Assembly (NCBI GenBank): GCA_037962975.1
Contig: CM075670.1
Span: forward strand, 146,634,501 to 146,698,500
Direction of reading: 5' to 3'
Length of the DNA stretch: 64,000 nucleotides
Origin: Clitoria ternatea
Lineage: Eukaryota > Streptophyta > Magnoliopsida > Fabales > Fabaceae
A model generated the notes under the pieces. That model worked only from the letters and a program-made list of their open reading frames with translations. It was not told the DNA's origin and made no database searches. This document shows, in pieces, positions 11,639 through 24,100 of the stretch (the first letter of the stretch is position 1; every line of letters begins with the position of its first letter). The position numbers were made by a program, and so were the translations under genes.

Positions 11639-13049
11639 CAGGTGAGTTTATCCAAATAAGTTTCATTATACCTTGCTCTCCCTCTACTGAACAGTGAGGA
11701 TACTGCTCACATTTAGTTTGGGGTGGTAGGGACGATGAAACTTATTTTGAGCCCTTGCAGTTTGTGATTTCATTTGACTTTGTTTGATTGCATGTTGCAT
11801 TTTTCCTTTGGTTTCATTTGATCATGTTAGGATGTAATTTGCTTGCATTTTGTCTTTAATTTGTGTCCACCTAGGATAACATAGCTTGTTTTCTTGTGAT
11901 TATTGTTGCTGTAAACTATTTCAGTTTGGAATGATGGAATTTTAGGGCCTTTTAGAATCCATAGATATATATTTATAAAAAAAATAAATATTTTGTTATG
12001 ATGATGTACTATGCTTTATGATTCTGTGTTTTCTCTGACTAAGTCTATTCACCATTTACTTTGAGAGCTATTGAGCCAAAAAAGGGTATACATTGAAAAT
12101 GAACATTTAGAAAACCCCTATTTTCTTCTATTGAGTGTGTTATACATTTGAAGCGCTTTAGAACTTGGCTTGCAACCATTTCAAAATGGTTGCTGATTAC
12201 AAGTTATGGAATGAAAAAAGCATCATACGTTTTGTTCTTTAGCCTCTGAACTTTGAATATTACAATACACTATTAGTTGCCCCCTGTTGAGCCTCACTTG
12301 TTGATTTTTGTTTTGAAACCCTTTGGTAATTAATATGGGAAATTCTTGAGAAAATAAAATAAAATTCAAGGATGACAACTAGAATGAAATGGCTAAAAGA
12401 AAAGTCAGTTTTATTTGGAAAACAAAAACAAACAAAATGAACTTGTGATTCCAACTAAAGAAAAAAAATTTGAAAAAAAAAACACAAAGAAAAGGATGAA
12501 AGCGGGGTAGAGAAAGGAGTCACATTAAAAAAATGAAAACAAAAAGGACTCCTTAGTAGTTATTGAAGGAATAAGAAAATATGTTTTCTGGTCTGCCTTC
12601 CGAAACTTAATTATTCTCAGTGATTTCATTGAATAATAATAACCCTTTGAATTTCCTTTTTCTTGGTATCCATTCCCGTATCTGTGAACCCCTGGCCCCA
12701 TTACAACCAGATGAAAGACCTTTCAACCATAACTTATTTTTCTAGATAACTATGGAGATTAGGGTCACTTGCCAAGCCTATGGTAGTGTTTTGAAATGCT
12801 ATGATTTGAGTGATACTTATACACAAGCCTAAACACTTAGAGAGAAATGAAAGGATGTGTATCTGTAGCCTAGTCCTATGGGCATGGTATGAATAATTGT
12901 GTGGTTCCTATTTTGATAATCTTGCAATCATCTGTTAATAATTTTTCCAATTGGGTTCCTCAAGTTATTCTGAGTTCTTCATTCTCTATTGTTCATGTTT
13001 GTGGTAATGATGATTGCTTGGGGACAAAATGTTTTAGTTTTGGGTGTTT
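11639..13049 (+). other. Athila 3' noncoding region with polypurine tract
   Basis: No coding sequence is seen in this AT-rich region. It ends with TTGGGTGTTT-like purine-rich sequence (about 13030-13049) directly before the LTR start TGATAG. Another G-rich run, TTTGGGGTGGTAGGG, lies at about 11718-11732 just after the ORF. Confidence 0.5.
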
Positions 13050-14550
13050 TGATAGGCATTTAGGTTGCATGATTTTAGCGGTGTTTTGTTTAGGTTTTCT
13101 AGGTTATTTGTGTTGTTTTTCTCCTTAATTCCAAGTGTTTTCCTTCATTCCGCATTTGTTACTCGGGTGTTTCAAGTTTTGTAGGAATAGCTTGGTAACA
13201 GGTGCATAAATTCAGAAACAAGAGACATTCAAGGAAGCATTGGATGAATGGAAAAGAGTCAAGTCACAAAAGCTAAAAAATTAAAGCCTTATCCACCTTT
13301 AAAAGCATGATAAAGAAAGGATCCACCAAAAAGGACATTCCAAGGCTTCAAAACAGTGAGAAAAGAGCATGTGGGTGAAGTCTAGAGAAATCCACTGCCA
13401 GTGGGTTTTTCCCACTGGCCGTGGACCTCTCTGGAATGGCAAATTGGGCCATAAAAAAATCCACTACCAGTGAGTTTTTCCCACTGGCCGTGACCTCACT
13501 GCCTGAAGGTGGAAAATTTGGTTTTTTAGACCCCTGTCGCGATCCACTAGCTGTGGGTTTTTCCCATTGCTAGTGGGTTTTACATGTTCTACACTTTCCT
13601 TATTTTTTGGGAGCAGTTTCTAAAAAGATATAAGCAGTTTTTGAAAGGGAACGAGGGACGGACATTGATAGGGACTTTCTAGAAGAAAAAAGGAGAGGGA
13701 TTTTCAAAGGATTTTTGAAGGGGATCAAGGCTATTGACGTTGAAGAGCATCGATTGGCAGATTTTGGAAGGAGATTTGGAAGCAATAGTGAGAGCTTTTC
13801 CTTTCTTTTCTTTTTCCCTTTGAATTTCTCTTGAATTTGTAATCTTCTGAACATGATTTCTATTATGGGTTGTGTTGAATTAGGCATGTGTAACTAAATT
13901 CCAAATCTTGGGTTAAGGGTGTGACATGTTATTGTGTTGAATTGATTCTGAGACTTTTTCTATTTATGAATCCCTAGTTTTTATTCAATTTCTATGAGTG
14001 CTTAATGCTTTTGAAGATCTAGAGATAGGGTCAATTGAAATTAAACGCTAAGGTAATTGAAAGATTAATTGGTTGTTTAAACGCATGAAATTGAACTTAG
14101 GGTCATGGGTCATGAAAGTGAGCATGACACTCTGAGGTTATATGTGATTTCATTGTTCTCAATGAGTCCAAATAATAAATTGAATGTGGTTCTTTATTAA
14201 TTGGGCATATTAATGTTGTTCTGAGAGGAAACCGTTAATTAAATTCGGAAATCTTACCTTAGAACATGAATTCATAAATAGAAAGGTCTTAGGTGAAATC
14301 AATACATGAAGCGATCACATACTGAATCCCAAGAGTTTTACCATTCATTTGTTCTAATTCAAAACAAACAAGTTTAGCTCTTGAAGTTTGCATTTATTTT
14401 GATTTTGTTTTTAGAAATTTTTTGAATTAAAAGTCACATTAAAAATTTTCTAGATAATTGAACCACTGCGAAAACTAGTACTTGGGAACAATCTCTGTAG
14501 GACGATATTTTTATTACTATGATACCCCGTGCGCTTGCGGTAGGCTATCA
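13050..14550 (+). repeat. Athila 3' LTR, 1501 bp
   Basis: The segment starts TGATAGGC and ends GGCTATCA, so its ends are the inverted pair TGATAG/CTATCA. A polypurine tract precedes it and no primer site follows, as expected for a 3' LTR. It contains the palindrome cluster at 13384-13590. The pol and ORF at 4221-11638 probably belong to this LTR rather than to the one at 2695-4220. Confidence 0.7.
13384..13590 (+). repeat. Three paired CCACTGGCCGTGGG palindromes in the LTR
   Basis: Three units each hold two palindromic words joined by GTTTTTCCC: about 13390-13422, 13460-13492 and 13543-13580. The spacing between units is about 70-80 bp. Position within the LTR (about 340-540 bp from its start) is similar to that of the unrelated cluster at 2895-3180. 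Confidence 0.75.
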
Positions 14551-14605
14551 GGAGTAGAGAATTCTTACGTATAAACTTTGGAACTCCTCTGACAATTGTC
14601 TCAAA

Positions 14606-14960
14606 CTATGTCTCTTCCTTATAGTACACCTCTACGACTCTCTCCACCAAAGAGCGATGTTCAGGTTTTGTGATCCTTTGCAGCAATTTTGAATACTGAC
14701 ACTTCATTCCCCCTTCTATGCTTGGTACTTTTAGTGCCTTCCTTAGGATTTCAGCAGAAAGCTCAATAACTACACCTTTTACAAATGAATTGTAAGGCAC
14801 TTCATCTTTAGTTTCAGAATATTAATTCGAGTGCAGGTTGGAATAAATTTTTTTTGTCAGTTCTTGATATCCTTGACCCAAGACCTTATTGAAGTAAGTC
14901 TAACCCCTTTCCCGTATAGCCTCTCTTACCAAGGGATGTGGGCAGGACTCCTCTTGCAGA
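14606..14960 (-). pseudogene. Fragment of a retroelement ORF ('putative plant transposon protein' type)
   Basis: On the minus strand the order is a KVLGQGYQELTKKIYSNL-like block (about 14900-14840), a frame change, then SFVKGVVIELSAEILRKALK (14800-14720) and VERVVEVYYKEE at the end. This resembles the N-terminal half of the plant-retroelement ORF class also seen at 455-1500. It is truncated on both sides and has no start I trust. Moderate confidence in the family, high confidence that it is a relic. Confidence 0.45.
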
Positions 14961-15137
14961 AGCATCAAGCAGTCACAAATAACACTTTGTAATTTAAAGT
15001 GTTACTCATAGTTTTGCTCAACCTTGGTGTATTTGAGTGTCTCTAATCATAGTCATGTTGATGCTTTGACCTTTTCTCTTTAGATTTCTTTCTTTTCTTA
15101 AGGGGAAGGAGAGAATGTGTTTATTTGAGAGGTTCAT

Positions 15138-15325
15138 TAACCTAGCGTACATCGCTAGAAAACCAGCATACATACGCTAGGCATTTATATGTTGTATTTT
15201 GCAGGATCAGGTGCAGGACATCCAACGTACATACGCTGGAATCCCAGCGTACGTACACGCAGATCTAGTAAGATGTAATATACTTTGCTCAAGCGAAGGA
15301 GTTCCACGCTTCAGCGAAGTCATCA
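15138..15325 (+). repeat. Paired CAGCGTACGTACGCTGG palindromes
   Basis: Four copies of a near-perfect palindrome around CCAGCGTACGTACGCTGG lie in two pairs (about 15141-15182 and 15222-15262). Linkers are AAAA-like or AATCC. A further, different pair based on GCTCAAGCG and CGCTTCAGCG follows at 15290-15322. The layout matches the clusters in other elements although the word is different. Confidence 0.7.
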
Positions 15326-16000
15326 CGTTCCATGCAATCCATGTAAAAGTCACATTCTTGGGACATCCCTCGAAACCACAAAATGCTGTAGAAATGCATA
15401 TGCCATATCGTCCCAAGAATCAATAAAGCTTCAATAGATAACGTCCTAGGGAACATCCTACACATCACGTCCTCTTCAGTTCCCAGGAAAAGTGATTCAT
15501 TCGCATAGGCCTCCAGGTGATGCCCTGGGTCAAATTCCCCGGTATATTTTCCTATTGACAACAGTTAGGGGTCTGTAGGTTTCTTGGAATGGGGACATTC
15601 ATCAATCTCCTCGTAAAAGGTACATTGAACCCGTATTCTCTTCCCTTGCCTTGCTGCTGGGGTCTTCTTTGGTTGTTCAGGTCCACAGTCCGATATATGG
15701 ACTCTTGCTCATCATAAGTCTGAGCTTGGGAGTGCTCTTGGGTGTGGAAAGATTCTCGCTTCTTTTTAATTCCTGGATCTCCAACCGGAGTTGTCTGATG
15801 ATTTCATCCCGAGGATCGCGATGCACTACAGCTTGAATTCTTCCTTAATTCTGCTCCATGCTCGGGGTTTCAACGATCCTGACACTAAACTCCAAAGTTT
15901 GGGGTTCTATTCTTTGGGCCAAATTCTGAACGTGGCCTTACGGAGTTCCATTTCTCCTATTGTGGTCCATGACTTGCTTGTTTTGTTATGATGTGGGACT
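15289..16000 (-). pseudogene. Tat/Ogre-type gag fragment
   Basis: The minus-strand frame 15561-15289 starts with SIGKYTGEFDPGHHLEAY and ANESLFLGTEEDVMCRMF, a gag segment also found, more decayed, in the plus-strand element at about 47540-47640. Upstream on the minus strand (to about 16000) further gag-like sequence is interrupted by stops. Gag forms the particle that packages retroelement RNA. The start codon and the rest of the polyprotein are missing, and at the 15289 side the sequence changes to the palindrome cluster. Confidence 0.65.
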
Positions 16001-16011
16001 TAAATTTTTGC

Positions 16012-16030
16012 GGTCCCACCAGGCGTGCCA
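16012..16030 (-). promoter_or_regulatory. Primer-binding-site-like sequence of the minus-strand Tat element
   Basis: The minus strand reads TGGCACGCCTGGTGGGACC directly inside the presumed LTR end. The plus-strand Tat element has the related TGGTACGCCCAGTGGG at 47026. The placement between LTR and gag supports the call. Confidence 0.55.
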
Positions 16031-16031
16031 G

Positions 16032-16616
16032 TGATATGATCGGTGTATGGGGTATGAAGTCCCCCTTTTTGAATCGGTATCAAATGTGTCTCAAATTCTT
16101 TCTCTTTTACACTGTCTCAGTAGGAGTATAATATTATACATACAGGTCCAATGGGAACACTGTGCTCTTCTCGTTAAGGTACCGATGTGAGTCGATTCCA
16201 ACCGCGGTTTGAGGAACACACCGGGGGTGTACCCACAAAAGGTGCTCCGATGCTTAAGTCAATACGATTATTACGGAAATGAGAAAAGATTACGGGAGTA
16301 GTTAAGCTTAGTAAATGCTGTCCTGTTATGAATTAATGAATGAGTTGTATTTATAGATCTTCCCTAAGTACAAGTAATGGTTTGACCGCTCCTAATAGTG
16401 TACAATGGATGTAATCTTTGCAGGTGCAAGTTGCCCACTTGTATCTGACTCAAATTATGGCAGCTTTACTGACCAGAGTCATTATCATGATTCCGTATTA
16501 AACTTTGGTATATTCTTCGACTTTTGTGCACCCCGTCCCGTGTGATAATTAAGACATCATGTCTTTGCTCTTTGTACTGACCGGTATTGCTAGCCTTCTA
16601 GGGTTGGTATGCACAC
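16032..16616 (-). repeat. Probable 5' LTR of the minus-strand Tat element
   Basis: The inner end is fixed by the primer-site-like sequence; in plus orientation the LTR begins TGATATGATCGG. A stretch at about 16190-16250, reversed, resembles the R/U5 part of the LTR before 47024 (both have a GGAGCACC- or GAAGTGCC-like word followed by a variant of TGGGTACACCCC). The outer end near 16616 is only an estimate. Confidence 0.45.
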
Positions 16617-17440
16617 CAGATCATGATTAAATTGGATCAATTTCAAAACATGAATCCAAAATCTGATTCAATCCAATAAAACATTTGATTTTTTTTATGG
16701 TTTTCAATTTATTTAGATTAATTTTATGATTTGCATTGGATTAGATTGATTTATGAACCCTTAGCTAACCTACCGTTTTATGGTAAAATTATTTTTATAT
16801 AATGCTACAAATTTATTACAAAAATTAAAATATACTAATTTCATTTGTATTTATGTGTCTACTTGAAAAGGATTATTTATTTATTTATCCCTTTACTGAT
16901 AAATATAAGATAATCTTAATTATTCTTTAAAATTATATTCTCATACTAAATTTCATTAAAAAATAATAAATGATAAATAAAAGATATAATAAGAATTTCA
17001 AAATGAGTTTTTATGAAAATAAAAATACCAGTATGAATTACATTTAATAATTATTATCTCTATATTTTTAATACATGAATAAAAATGAAAGTAAATAATT
17101 ATAATTAAATAAAGAAAAAGGGAAATATGTTGGTGAAAAGCAGGGGTGGCAACAATGATTAGCACATAAATAAAAAAATGGAAATGGTTATTGGGATTCG
17201 CACTCACACTGTTGCTAAATTCCAAGATCCACAACAACCATCCACCCATTCAACCTCAACCATCATGATTATCTTTTTCTCAAAATATAACATACTCTGA
17301 AAGCCCCTACCACTTTTTTCATGCCTTTCTATGCTTCCCCATTGGTCGCACACACTTCTCTCCCCCACCTTCACTCTAGAGAGAGAAAGTCAGAATCTGT
17401 TGTAACTTAGCCCAGAAAGAAAGTAAAAAGTAGCAAATGC
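16617..17440. other. AT-rich region upstream of the SANT gene
   Basis: No gene is visible. The part 16620-16780 repeats GATT/AATC words around AATTGGATCAATTT and may be an old repeat. The rest is AT-rich until about 17280, after which the composition becomes CT-rich. The promoter and leader of the gene at 18106 presumably lie in 17280-18105, but I cannot place the transcription start. Confidence 0.5.
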
Positions 17441-17633
17441 CAAATGAGTAGTGCCACTTCCATCCCTGCACCCACAACAAACTTCAACACTGTGTGTAGT
17501 GAGATACTCACGCATTCATTTATTCATTCATCATTCATTCACACTCAGAATAAGAGGAAAATACAACGACAAAGTAAAAAGGTAACACCCTCACCAAGTA
17601 TGCCTCTCTTTGAAAAGTTTCTAACTTTCTTTC

Positions 17634-17634
17634 A

Positions 17635-17682
<48 letters not shown>
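17634..17682 (+). repeat. (CT)n microsatellite in the probable 5' leader
   Basis: About 49 bp of CT repeats with one TTT interruption lie 420 bp before the start codon of the SANT gene. CT-rich tracts are common in plant promoters and leaders. Confidence 0.9.
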
Positions 17683-17685
<3 letters not shown>

Positions 17686-18105
17686 CACATAAACACTGAT
17701 TTGGGTTTCGATTCTTTTGAGCTTCAGGGCTTGTTCTCACCTCCTGAGCTAAAGTTTCGATTTTTGAGAGTGATCGTGTTGTGTTGTCCTCTTGGTTGGT
17801 TATTGATATTTCTGGGGTTTGCGTGTTGCTGCTGAACCGACCAAAGATTCCATCTTTTTGACTTTTGAAGCATTATACAGTGGTTTTGGATCTGATTCTT
17901 TCTGGGTTTTCTTTTTCTCCAAGGACTTTCAATTATTGTGGCATTGGATGATGATGGACACCATGAATCGGTAATTGGTGCTTGCTTTGTTGGGGGAAAA
18001 TGCTTGTTGCTTTGTAGTGCTTGTGGCTCATGGTGGTGATTTTCGGAAACCATTTGATAAATAATATTATAATAATAATAATAGTAGTAGTAGGAAGAAA
18101 AAGGG

Positions 18106-21100
18106 ATGGCAGCAGGGTCAAACACTGGTTTTCACTATGATGATATGAGTTCCGCCTTGAGCTGGCATGCTATATCATTTCAGTCTGGTGCTGTTACTGC
18201 AAGCATGCCTGAGATGGTTCCAATGGGTAATTATTTTGGGTTGAATAATAGCAATAATAATAGTAATACCTCTGGGATGTTGTATTCTGGGAATTCAAGC
18301 ATCATTAACAATGTCAGTAACCCTGTCATAAGTCAGCCTAGCAACGCATCTGCTTCTCCTCTTCTTCTTGATTCAGTCCCTGGACTGAAGCATGATGCTG
18401 GGTTGGCTGTTGAGTGGTCTGTTGATGAACAGTACAAATTGGAGGAGGGCCTTGTCAGGTAAGTAGTTTATTGTTGGTTTATTTATTTATTTATTTTGGT
18501 ATCTGTGTCACATTGGTACCTAGTAACTTGTTTGCAGTTTCAGAAAAATAGTCTGTTATTAGCTTGATCATGTATTTTTCATTTGCTTCTTGTCACATGA
18601 CTACAGTATCAATTATTAGTGAATCGTTTTCTGCTTTTGATCACATTGGGATATATTTAGGATGATACTAGTGTTCAATGTATGTTTCGTTTTGACAAAA
18701 ACAAAAGAATATTGGAGAGACAGGAAATGTGTGACTAGAGGGAGGGACAAGAGGTCATACAAAAAAGAAAACAATAGATATAAATAGAAACCTTAAAAAA
18801 CTCAAGAATGCAGCAACAATGCCTAGTTTCTATGTATATTGGAATGAAAGGAGTCACTCTCCTTAGACTTTAGTAGAACACCAAATAGAATCCGCAAGTT
18901 CAATTGTATCCCATTACAGGCTTAGGGCCATGAATGAGTTTCTCTTTTTGTTTGTTAACATTTTTAAATCACTAAAGTTATTGTCTTAGCGTTTTTCTGA
19001 TGACAGTTATTTCAAGGCTTTGGCCATCAATGAAATGCAGAGAGAATGTGCATCCCTGGCCCTTACTGCATTCCTAGTTCTCTTTTTTTGTAGTACATTT
19101 TTCGATTTGGTACGCGAAATATCCAGTCCATGTCAAGGAAATCTATGGAGGTAGTGGACAGTATGATGTGGAGAAAAATTAACATGTTTTGTCTTGTAGA
19201 GATTAAATGGGTTGGAGAGAAGGCAAGGAGCTTCTCTCAAGTTTTAAGTTTTGGTATACAGGCTATGAATGTGGTGAGTATTAGTGTGGTGTAGATTAGG
19301 AATGGGAAAAGAATGTGGTGGAAGTAAAAAGGATTGGAAACATGATCTTATCCTTGAGAGTGATTTTTGGTAAAGGGACCATCAATATCATCAGTGCATA
19401 TGCACCCTAGGTAGGAGTAGAAACACAATTTAAGATTTTTTTGGGAGGATTTGGAAGAGCTGGTTGGAAGCATTCCCCAAGGTGAGAAAATTTTCATTGG
19501 AGGAGACTTTAATGGCTATGTAGAGAAAGAGGTCGGACAATATGTAGGGGCTCGTGGTGGTTTGATTTTGGAAAACTTAATGAAGGACAATCAATTCTTG
19601 ATTTTTCAACAGCTTAAAATTTCAAGATTGTCAATACTTTTTTTAAGAAGTGTGAGCATTTAATTACATAGAAGAGTGGAGGCTCCAAAACACAAATTGT
19701 CTTTTTTTATGGGAAAGAATCCTGATTATTGGGGAACTTATGGCTAGTCAATATAGGTTGCTGGTTTGAATGTGCTTATTAAGGGGCCGAAATAAAGGTG
19801 TCGACAAGTGTGAAACCCTAGGATCAGGTGGTGCCAGCTAAAGGGGGGGAAACAACAAACCTTCAGAAGGATTTGATGGGTGAAGGAGCCTAGGAGTTAC
19901 GAAGAAGTGCCAACATCATGTGGGTGGAGATGGCCAAAAGGGTTAATAAGACCGCTAAAGCACTTTTGGGGAATTAAAAGGCTATGGACCAAGAGATAAG
20001 GAACCGTGATGGTGGAATGATAGCGTTCAAGAAAGGACCAAAGAAAGTGCTTTCAAGAAATACACTTGTCTTATCATCCTAAAATTTGAAGAAGATATCG
20101 AAGGTCAATAAAGAGAAAAAAAAAGTAGTTGCTAAAACATAATCTAAAGTTTTTGAAGAATTTTACTAGGAGTTAGAGATGAAAAATGAAGAAAGATTTA
20201 CAAAATTGAAAAGAGTAGAGAAAGGAAATCAAGAGATTTGAATTAAGTTAGATGCGTTAAGGATGAGGAAGGAGACATTTCGATAATAGACAAGGCAACT
20301 AGTGAGAGGGTTACTTCTACAAGCTTTTTAATGATGAAGTCGGGTCAACTAGTGTTTTGCAACACTTGACAACCTAGGACAAACAAAATTGGACTTCTTA
20401 CTGTAGAATCAGGGTGAGTGAAGTCGAAGGAGCTCTTAGAAGAATGGACGATGGTAAAGCTATTGGGCCATATACTATCCTTATTAAAGTGTGGAAGTGT
20501 TTTGGCGGGGGAAGGTGTTATGTGGCTAACGAAACTTTTTAATGATATTTTGAGGCCTAAGAAAGTGCCTAATAAATGGAGGAGAAACATTTTAGTTCCT
20601 ATTTATAAGAATAAAAGAGATATTCAGATTTGTCCTAACCAGTGAGGGATTATGTTGATGAGGCACACTATGAAGCTTTGGGAAAGAGTGGTAGAACATA
20701 GGTTAAGAAGTGAGATGTCTATTACGGAGAGTAAATTTGCATTTATGGCAGGGCAATTGACTACTGAAGCTACTTACCTAGTGAGGGAGTTGAAGGAAAA
20801 ATATTGGAGTAAGCAAAGAGACTTGCATATGGTTTTCATCTCCTTTGAAAAAGCCTATGATCGAGTCCCTAGAGAAGTGTTGGCGAAAGCCTTGGGAAAA
20901 AGGTGTTCATGTGGCATATATCAGAGCTATAAAAGATATGTATGATATCCCAAAATTGATTTTTCACTTCCTGCTTCAAATGCTGCAAAGTCTGATTCCA
21001 TTTTCTTTGTTTCATTTACATTGGTTAGTCATAAGCTTTTCCCTTTATTTACATAACAAGTGCTTAGATTAGAATGGCTGTGCTATGAATGTCCTTAGAT

Positions 21101-24100
21101 TAGAATGGCTGTGCTATGAATGTCCTCACACAATGCGGTATATTTATATCTTGTGCTGATATGGTCTTCCTCTTTTTATAGTATATATTGTATAACCATT
21201 GTTTTCTTCCTTGTTTTCTTCCTCTATCATGGCTAGATATGCTGATGAGCCAAGTATCATGAGGTATGTCAAAATTGCTGCTACGTTGCGTGATAAAACT
21301 GTTCGTGATGTTGCTTTGAGGTGTAGGTGGATGACTGTAAGTTCTCTTTCTTTTAACAGTGTTTTTAATCTTTGTATTTTAATACTCATATGGATGATAA
21401 ACATGCTGTAATGTGGTACACCGGCACCATCCTTAAGAGTTGTTTTCTACTTTTCATTATAGTTATTATATTTGCAGATAAGCCATGTAGTATAATGTTC
21501 GTGTTACCTTTTCTTGGGGAGTAATACTATCTGGGTTCATCTGAATTTGGGCATTGGTTTCACTTTCTTCCATTTACACAAGGAATATATGTGTTCATCT
21601 ACATGTATAGAAGATAGTAATAAGAATCCTTTAACCAATTTTTCTGTGAAGTGTACTTTTACATACAAAGAATAGATCTATTTTTAATTAGGTTCATCTT
21701 GCAGGTTGTATCTGTTGCAGCCTTTTAGTTGTAGGTCTAATCTTTTGCTTAGATAAATAAAGTTTGACCCGTTCTGACTTATCTGTGATTTAAAATAAAT
21801 TAGTCATAGCTAGCAGTAGAGCTGTAGCACTAGCAGGGGGTTTCATCCTGTAATTAGCATTGAGGTTTCCAAACAGCATTGGGATCAGTCACTATGCACC
21901 TTTTTTCAAAATGCCTAAATATCCTTGAGCGTTTATTGCTTTAGTTAGTCTATTTCTTTGGGATATTAGCATCCTCTGATGACTTCTTTAGGAGCTTTTT
22001 GAGACTATTATTCAGAGTATCTGTTATCGATCCTATTGCTTTTCCTGCATCAACTAATGATCAAAATTAAACTTTCAGAGTTATGCTTTGAATTCTCCAA
22101 TATTTTCTTGCTTTCCTTTAAGAAATTCTTCTTTTTCCAAGATAATTTTCCCCATTTGCATTTTTTTCCCTTTCCCTTTATTCTCAATTATAGTTGTCTT
22201 TTATGAGAAGGATTGTAGTTGATGACTTTTTTGTTCTGCTTATGACTATTTCCAGAGAGTTGCTATTTATGATACACAGATTATAGGATGGCTTTGCTAC
22301 ATTTGTTCTGTTCTTTCCATCATTTCTCTCTGTAATGAATTTTCTCTATTTATAAAAGCTTATAGAAGCGTTTTGTAGGTAACTGACATTTATTCCAGAT
22401 TGGAAAAAAAAGAGTAAACAAACCCTATTTAAAAGTTATGATTCATCCCATGTCATGTTGAATTGATGTCTCTTAATTAAAAAAACCAAGCTAAATTTCC
22501 TTGCCTGTTTTTCTCCAATTTAAAAGCAAAGAAATTTTTTGGACTGTATGAACTTAATTTGGGAAAAAAAATGCTATGTGCTGTGTGACCTTAGCATCCG
22601 GTTATAGGAACTTAAATTACTGTTTAAACCATTTTGCAGAGGAAGCGAAGGAAACCAGATGAACACATGGTGAAGAAGTTCAACAATAGAAAGGTAGGTG
22701 AAATTTAGGAAGCTGGTGTATGTATACTATGTTATATGTTATATTTTAGTGTTTCTGGAAGAATATCAGTCTTGAGCTTTCACTGAAATCTCTACTTCGA
22801 CTTTTAAGTAGGTTTTAGAGTTTAAAAATATCAAACATTTAATTTCTATTTATTTACAAAGATATACTCGAGTAACCTTCTACATATTGAAAGCATATCG
22901 TGCTAAAATATCTATAACTTTGATTTTACAGCAAATGCTTCTTAGGTTTTTTTATTTATGCCATAAGAATGAAACATTGATGATAATTACCAATTCTTGA
23001 TTCTTGTCTTGGATGTTGGTGATAATTTCAAAGTTATTATGTTACAAACCATAGGAAGGACTCTTGTTTTAGTTGTGTTGATTGAAGAACCATTATTCTA
23101 AGTCATACCTTTTCAGGATAAGCCAGTGGAGTCACCATCAAAGCAATTTTCACAGTCAACTATAACCCCAAGTGTGGTCACATATTCTGGTATATCACAC
23201 CACATGGACAAAAGTCAACAGCTTCTCTGTCATAATGGTTAGTATATTCATTTCTTGTTAATAGTGATATGTGAATTTCTCATCATTATCTGTACGTTTG
23301 TACGAGTACATTACAAGGCCACTCCATTGTCCGTACATTTTAATTTAATTATGAAGAATAAGGGCTGGGCTGCAAGGAGCAAACTCTTAGCTACTTGGTC
23401 ATACAATGTCAAGGAACAATTTTCCTAAAAGTTTAAGCCATTAGGTGGAGGCCTAGAAATGGTTTTATAAATTTCTGCAGAGGAATATGTTTGGTGCTGA
23501 TTGTGATATTATTTGAATTTATTTCAAGCTTGCTGAATTCCCAAGTTCATAAAAATGACAACATAAGATATCAAAATATTAGTGAGAAAGAAATTGTGTA
23601 CTAATTTCACTAAATGTACAAAACAAATTAGTCAGCAAATTGGCTACCTAGTTTAATCGACGTGTTATTCCCTTATCTTCAATTTTTGAAGATGTTTAGT
23701 TTTTAGTACATTGTCTTCTTTGGCTATTTACCATATACTCTACTTTCACTTATAAAGGAAGTTCTGATAAAATAGTTGGGTGTTAATATGCAATTTAGTC
23801 CTTGAAAGTTTTGTCTATACAAATTAGTCCTTCAAGTAATGAACTTGTTTACAACTTTGCAACTTTCAGGGATCAAATAGTATATTAATAGTTGGAGAAG
23901 AACCTGCTTGAATACTAATTTCTTTTAAAGTCTGTGTGATTCAATTTGACATATAGTTTTCTGAAGTGGTAAGGAGAGTAAGAACTTAATAGTTTTCAAC
24001 TAAGGAGGAAAAAACTATGCAGGTTTTCTGACTAAGAAGAAAGCTGGTTTTTCTCCTACAAAATGTTTGATGAAGCGGAATGAAGTTATCTTGTGGGTTT

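Noticed and set aside
16620..16780. Possible inverted-repeat MITE made of GATT/AATC words
   Set aside because: I could not define paired ends or a target duplication.
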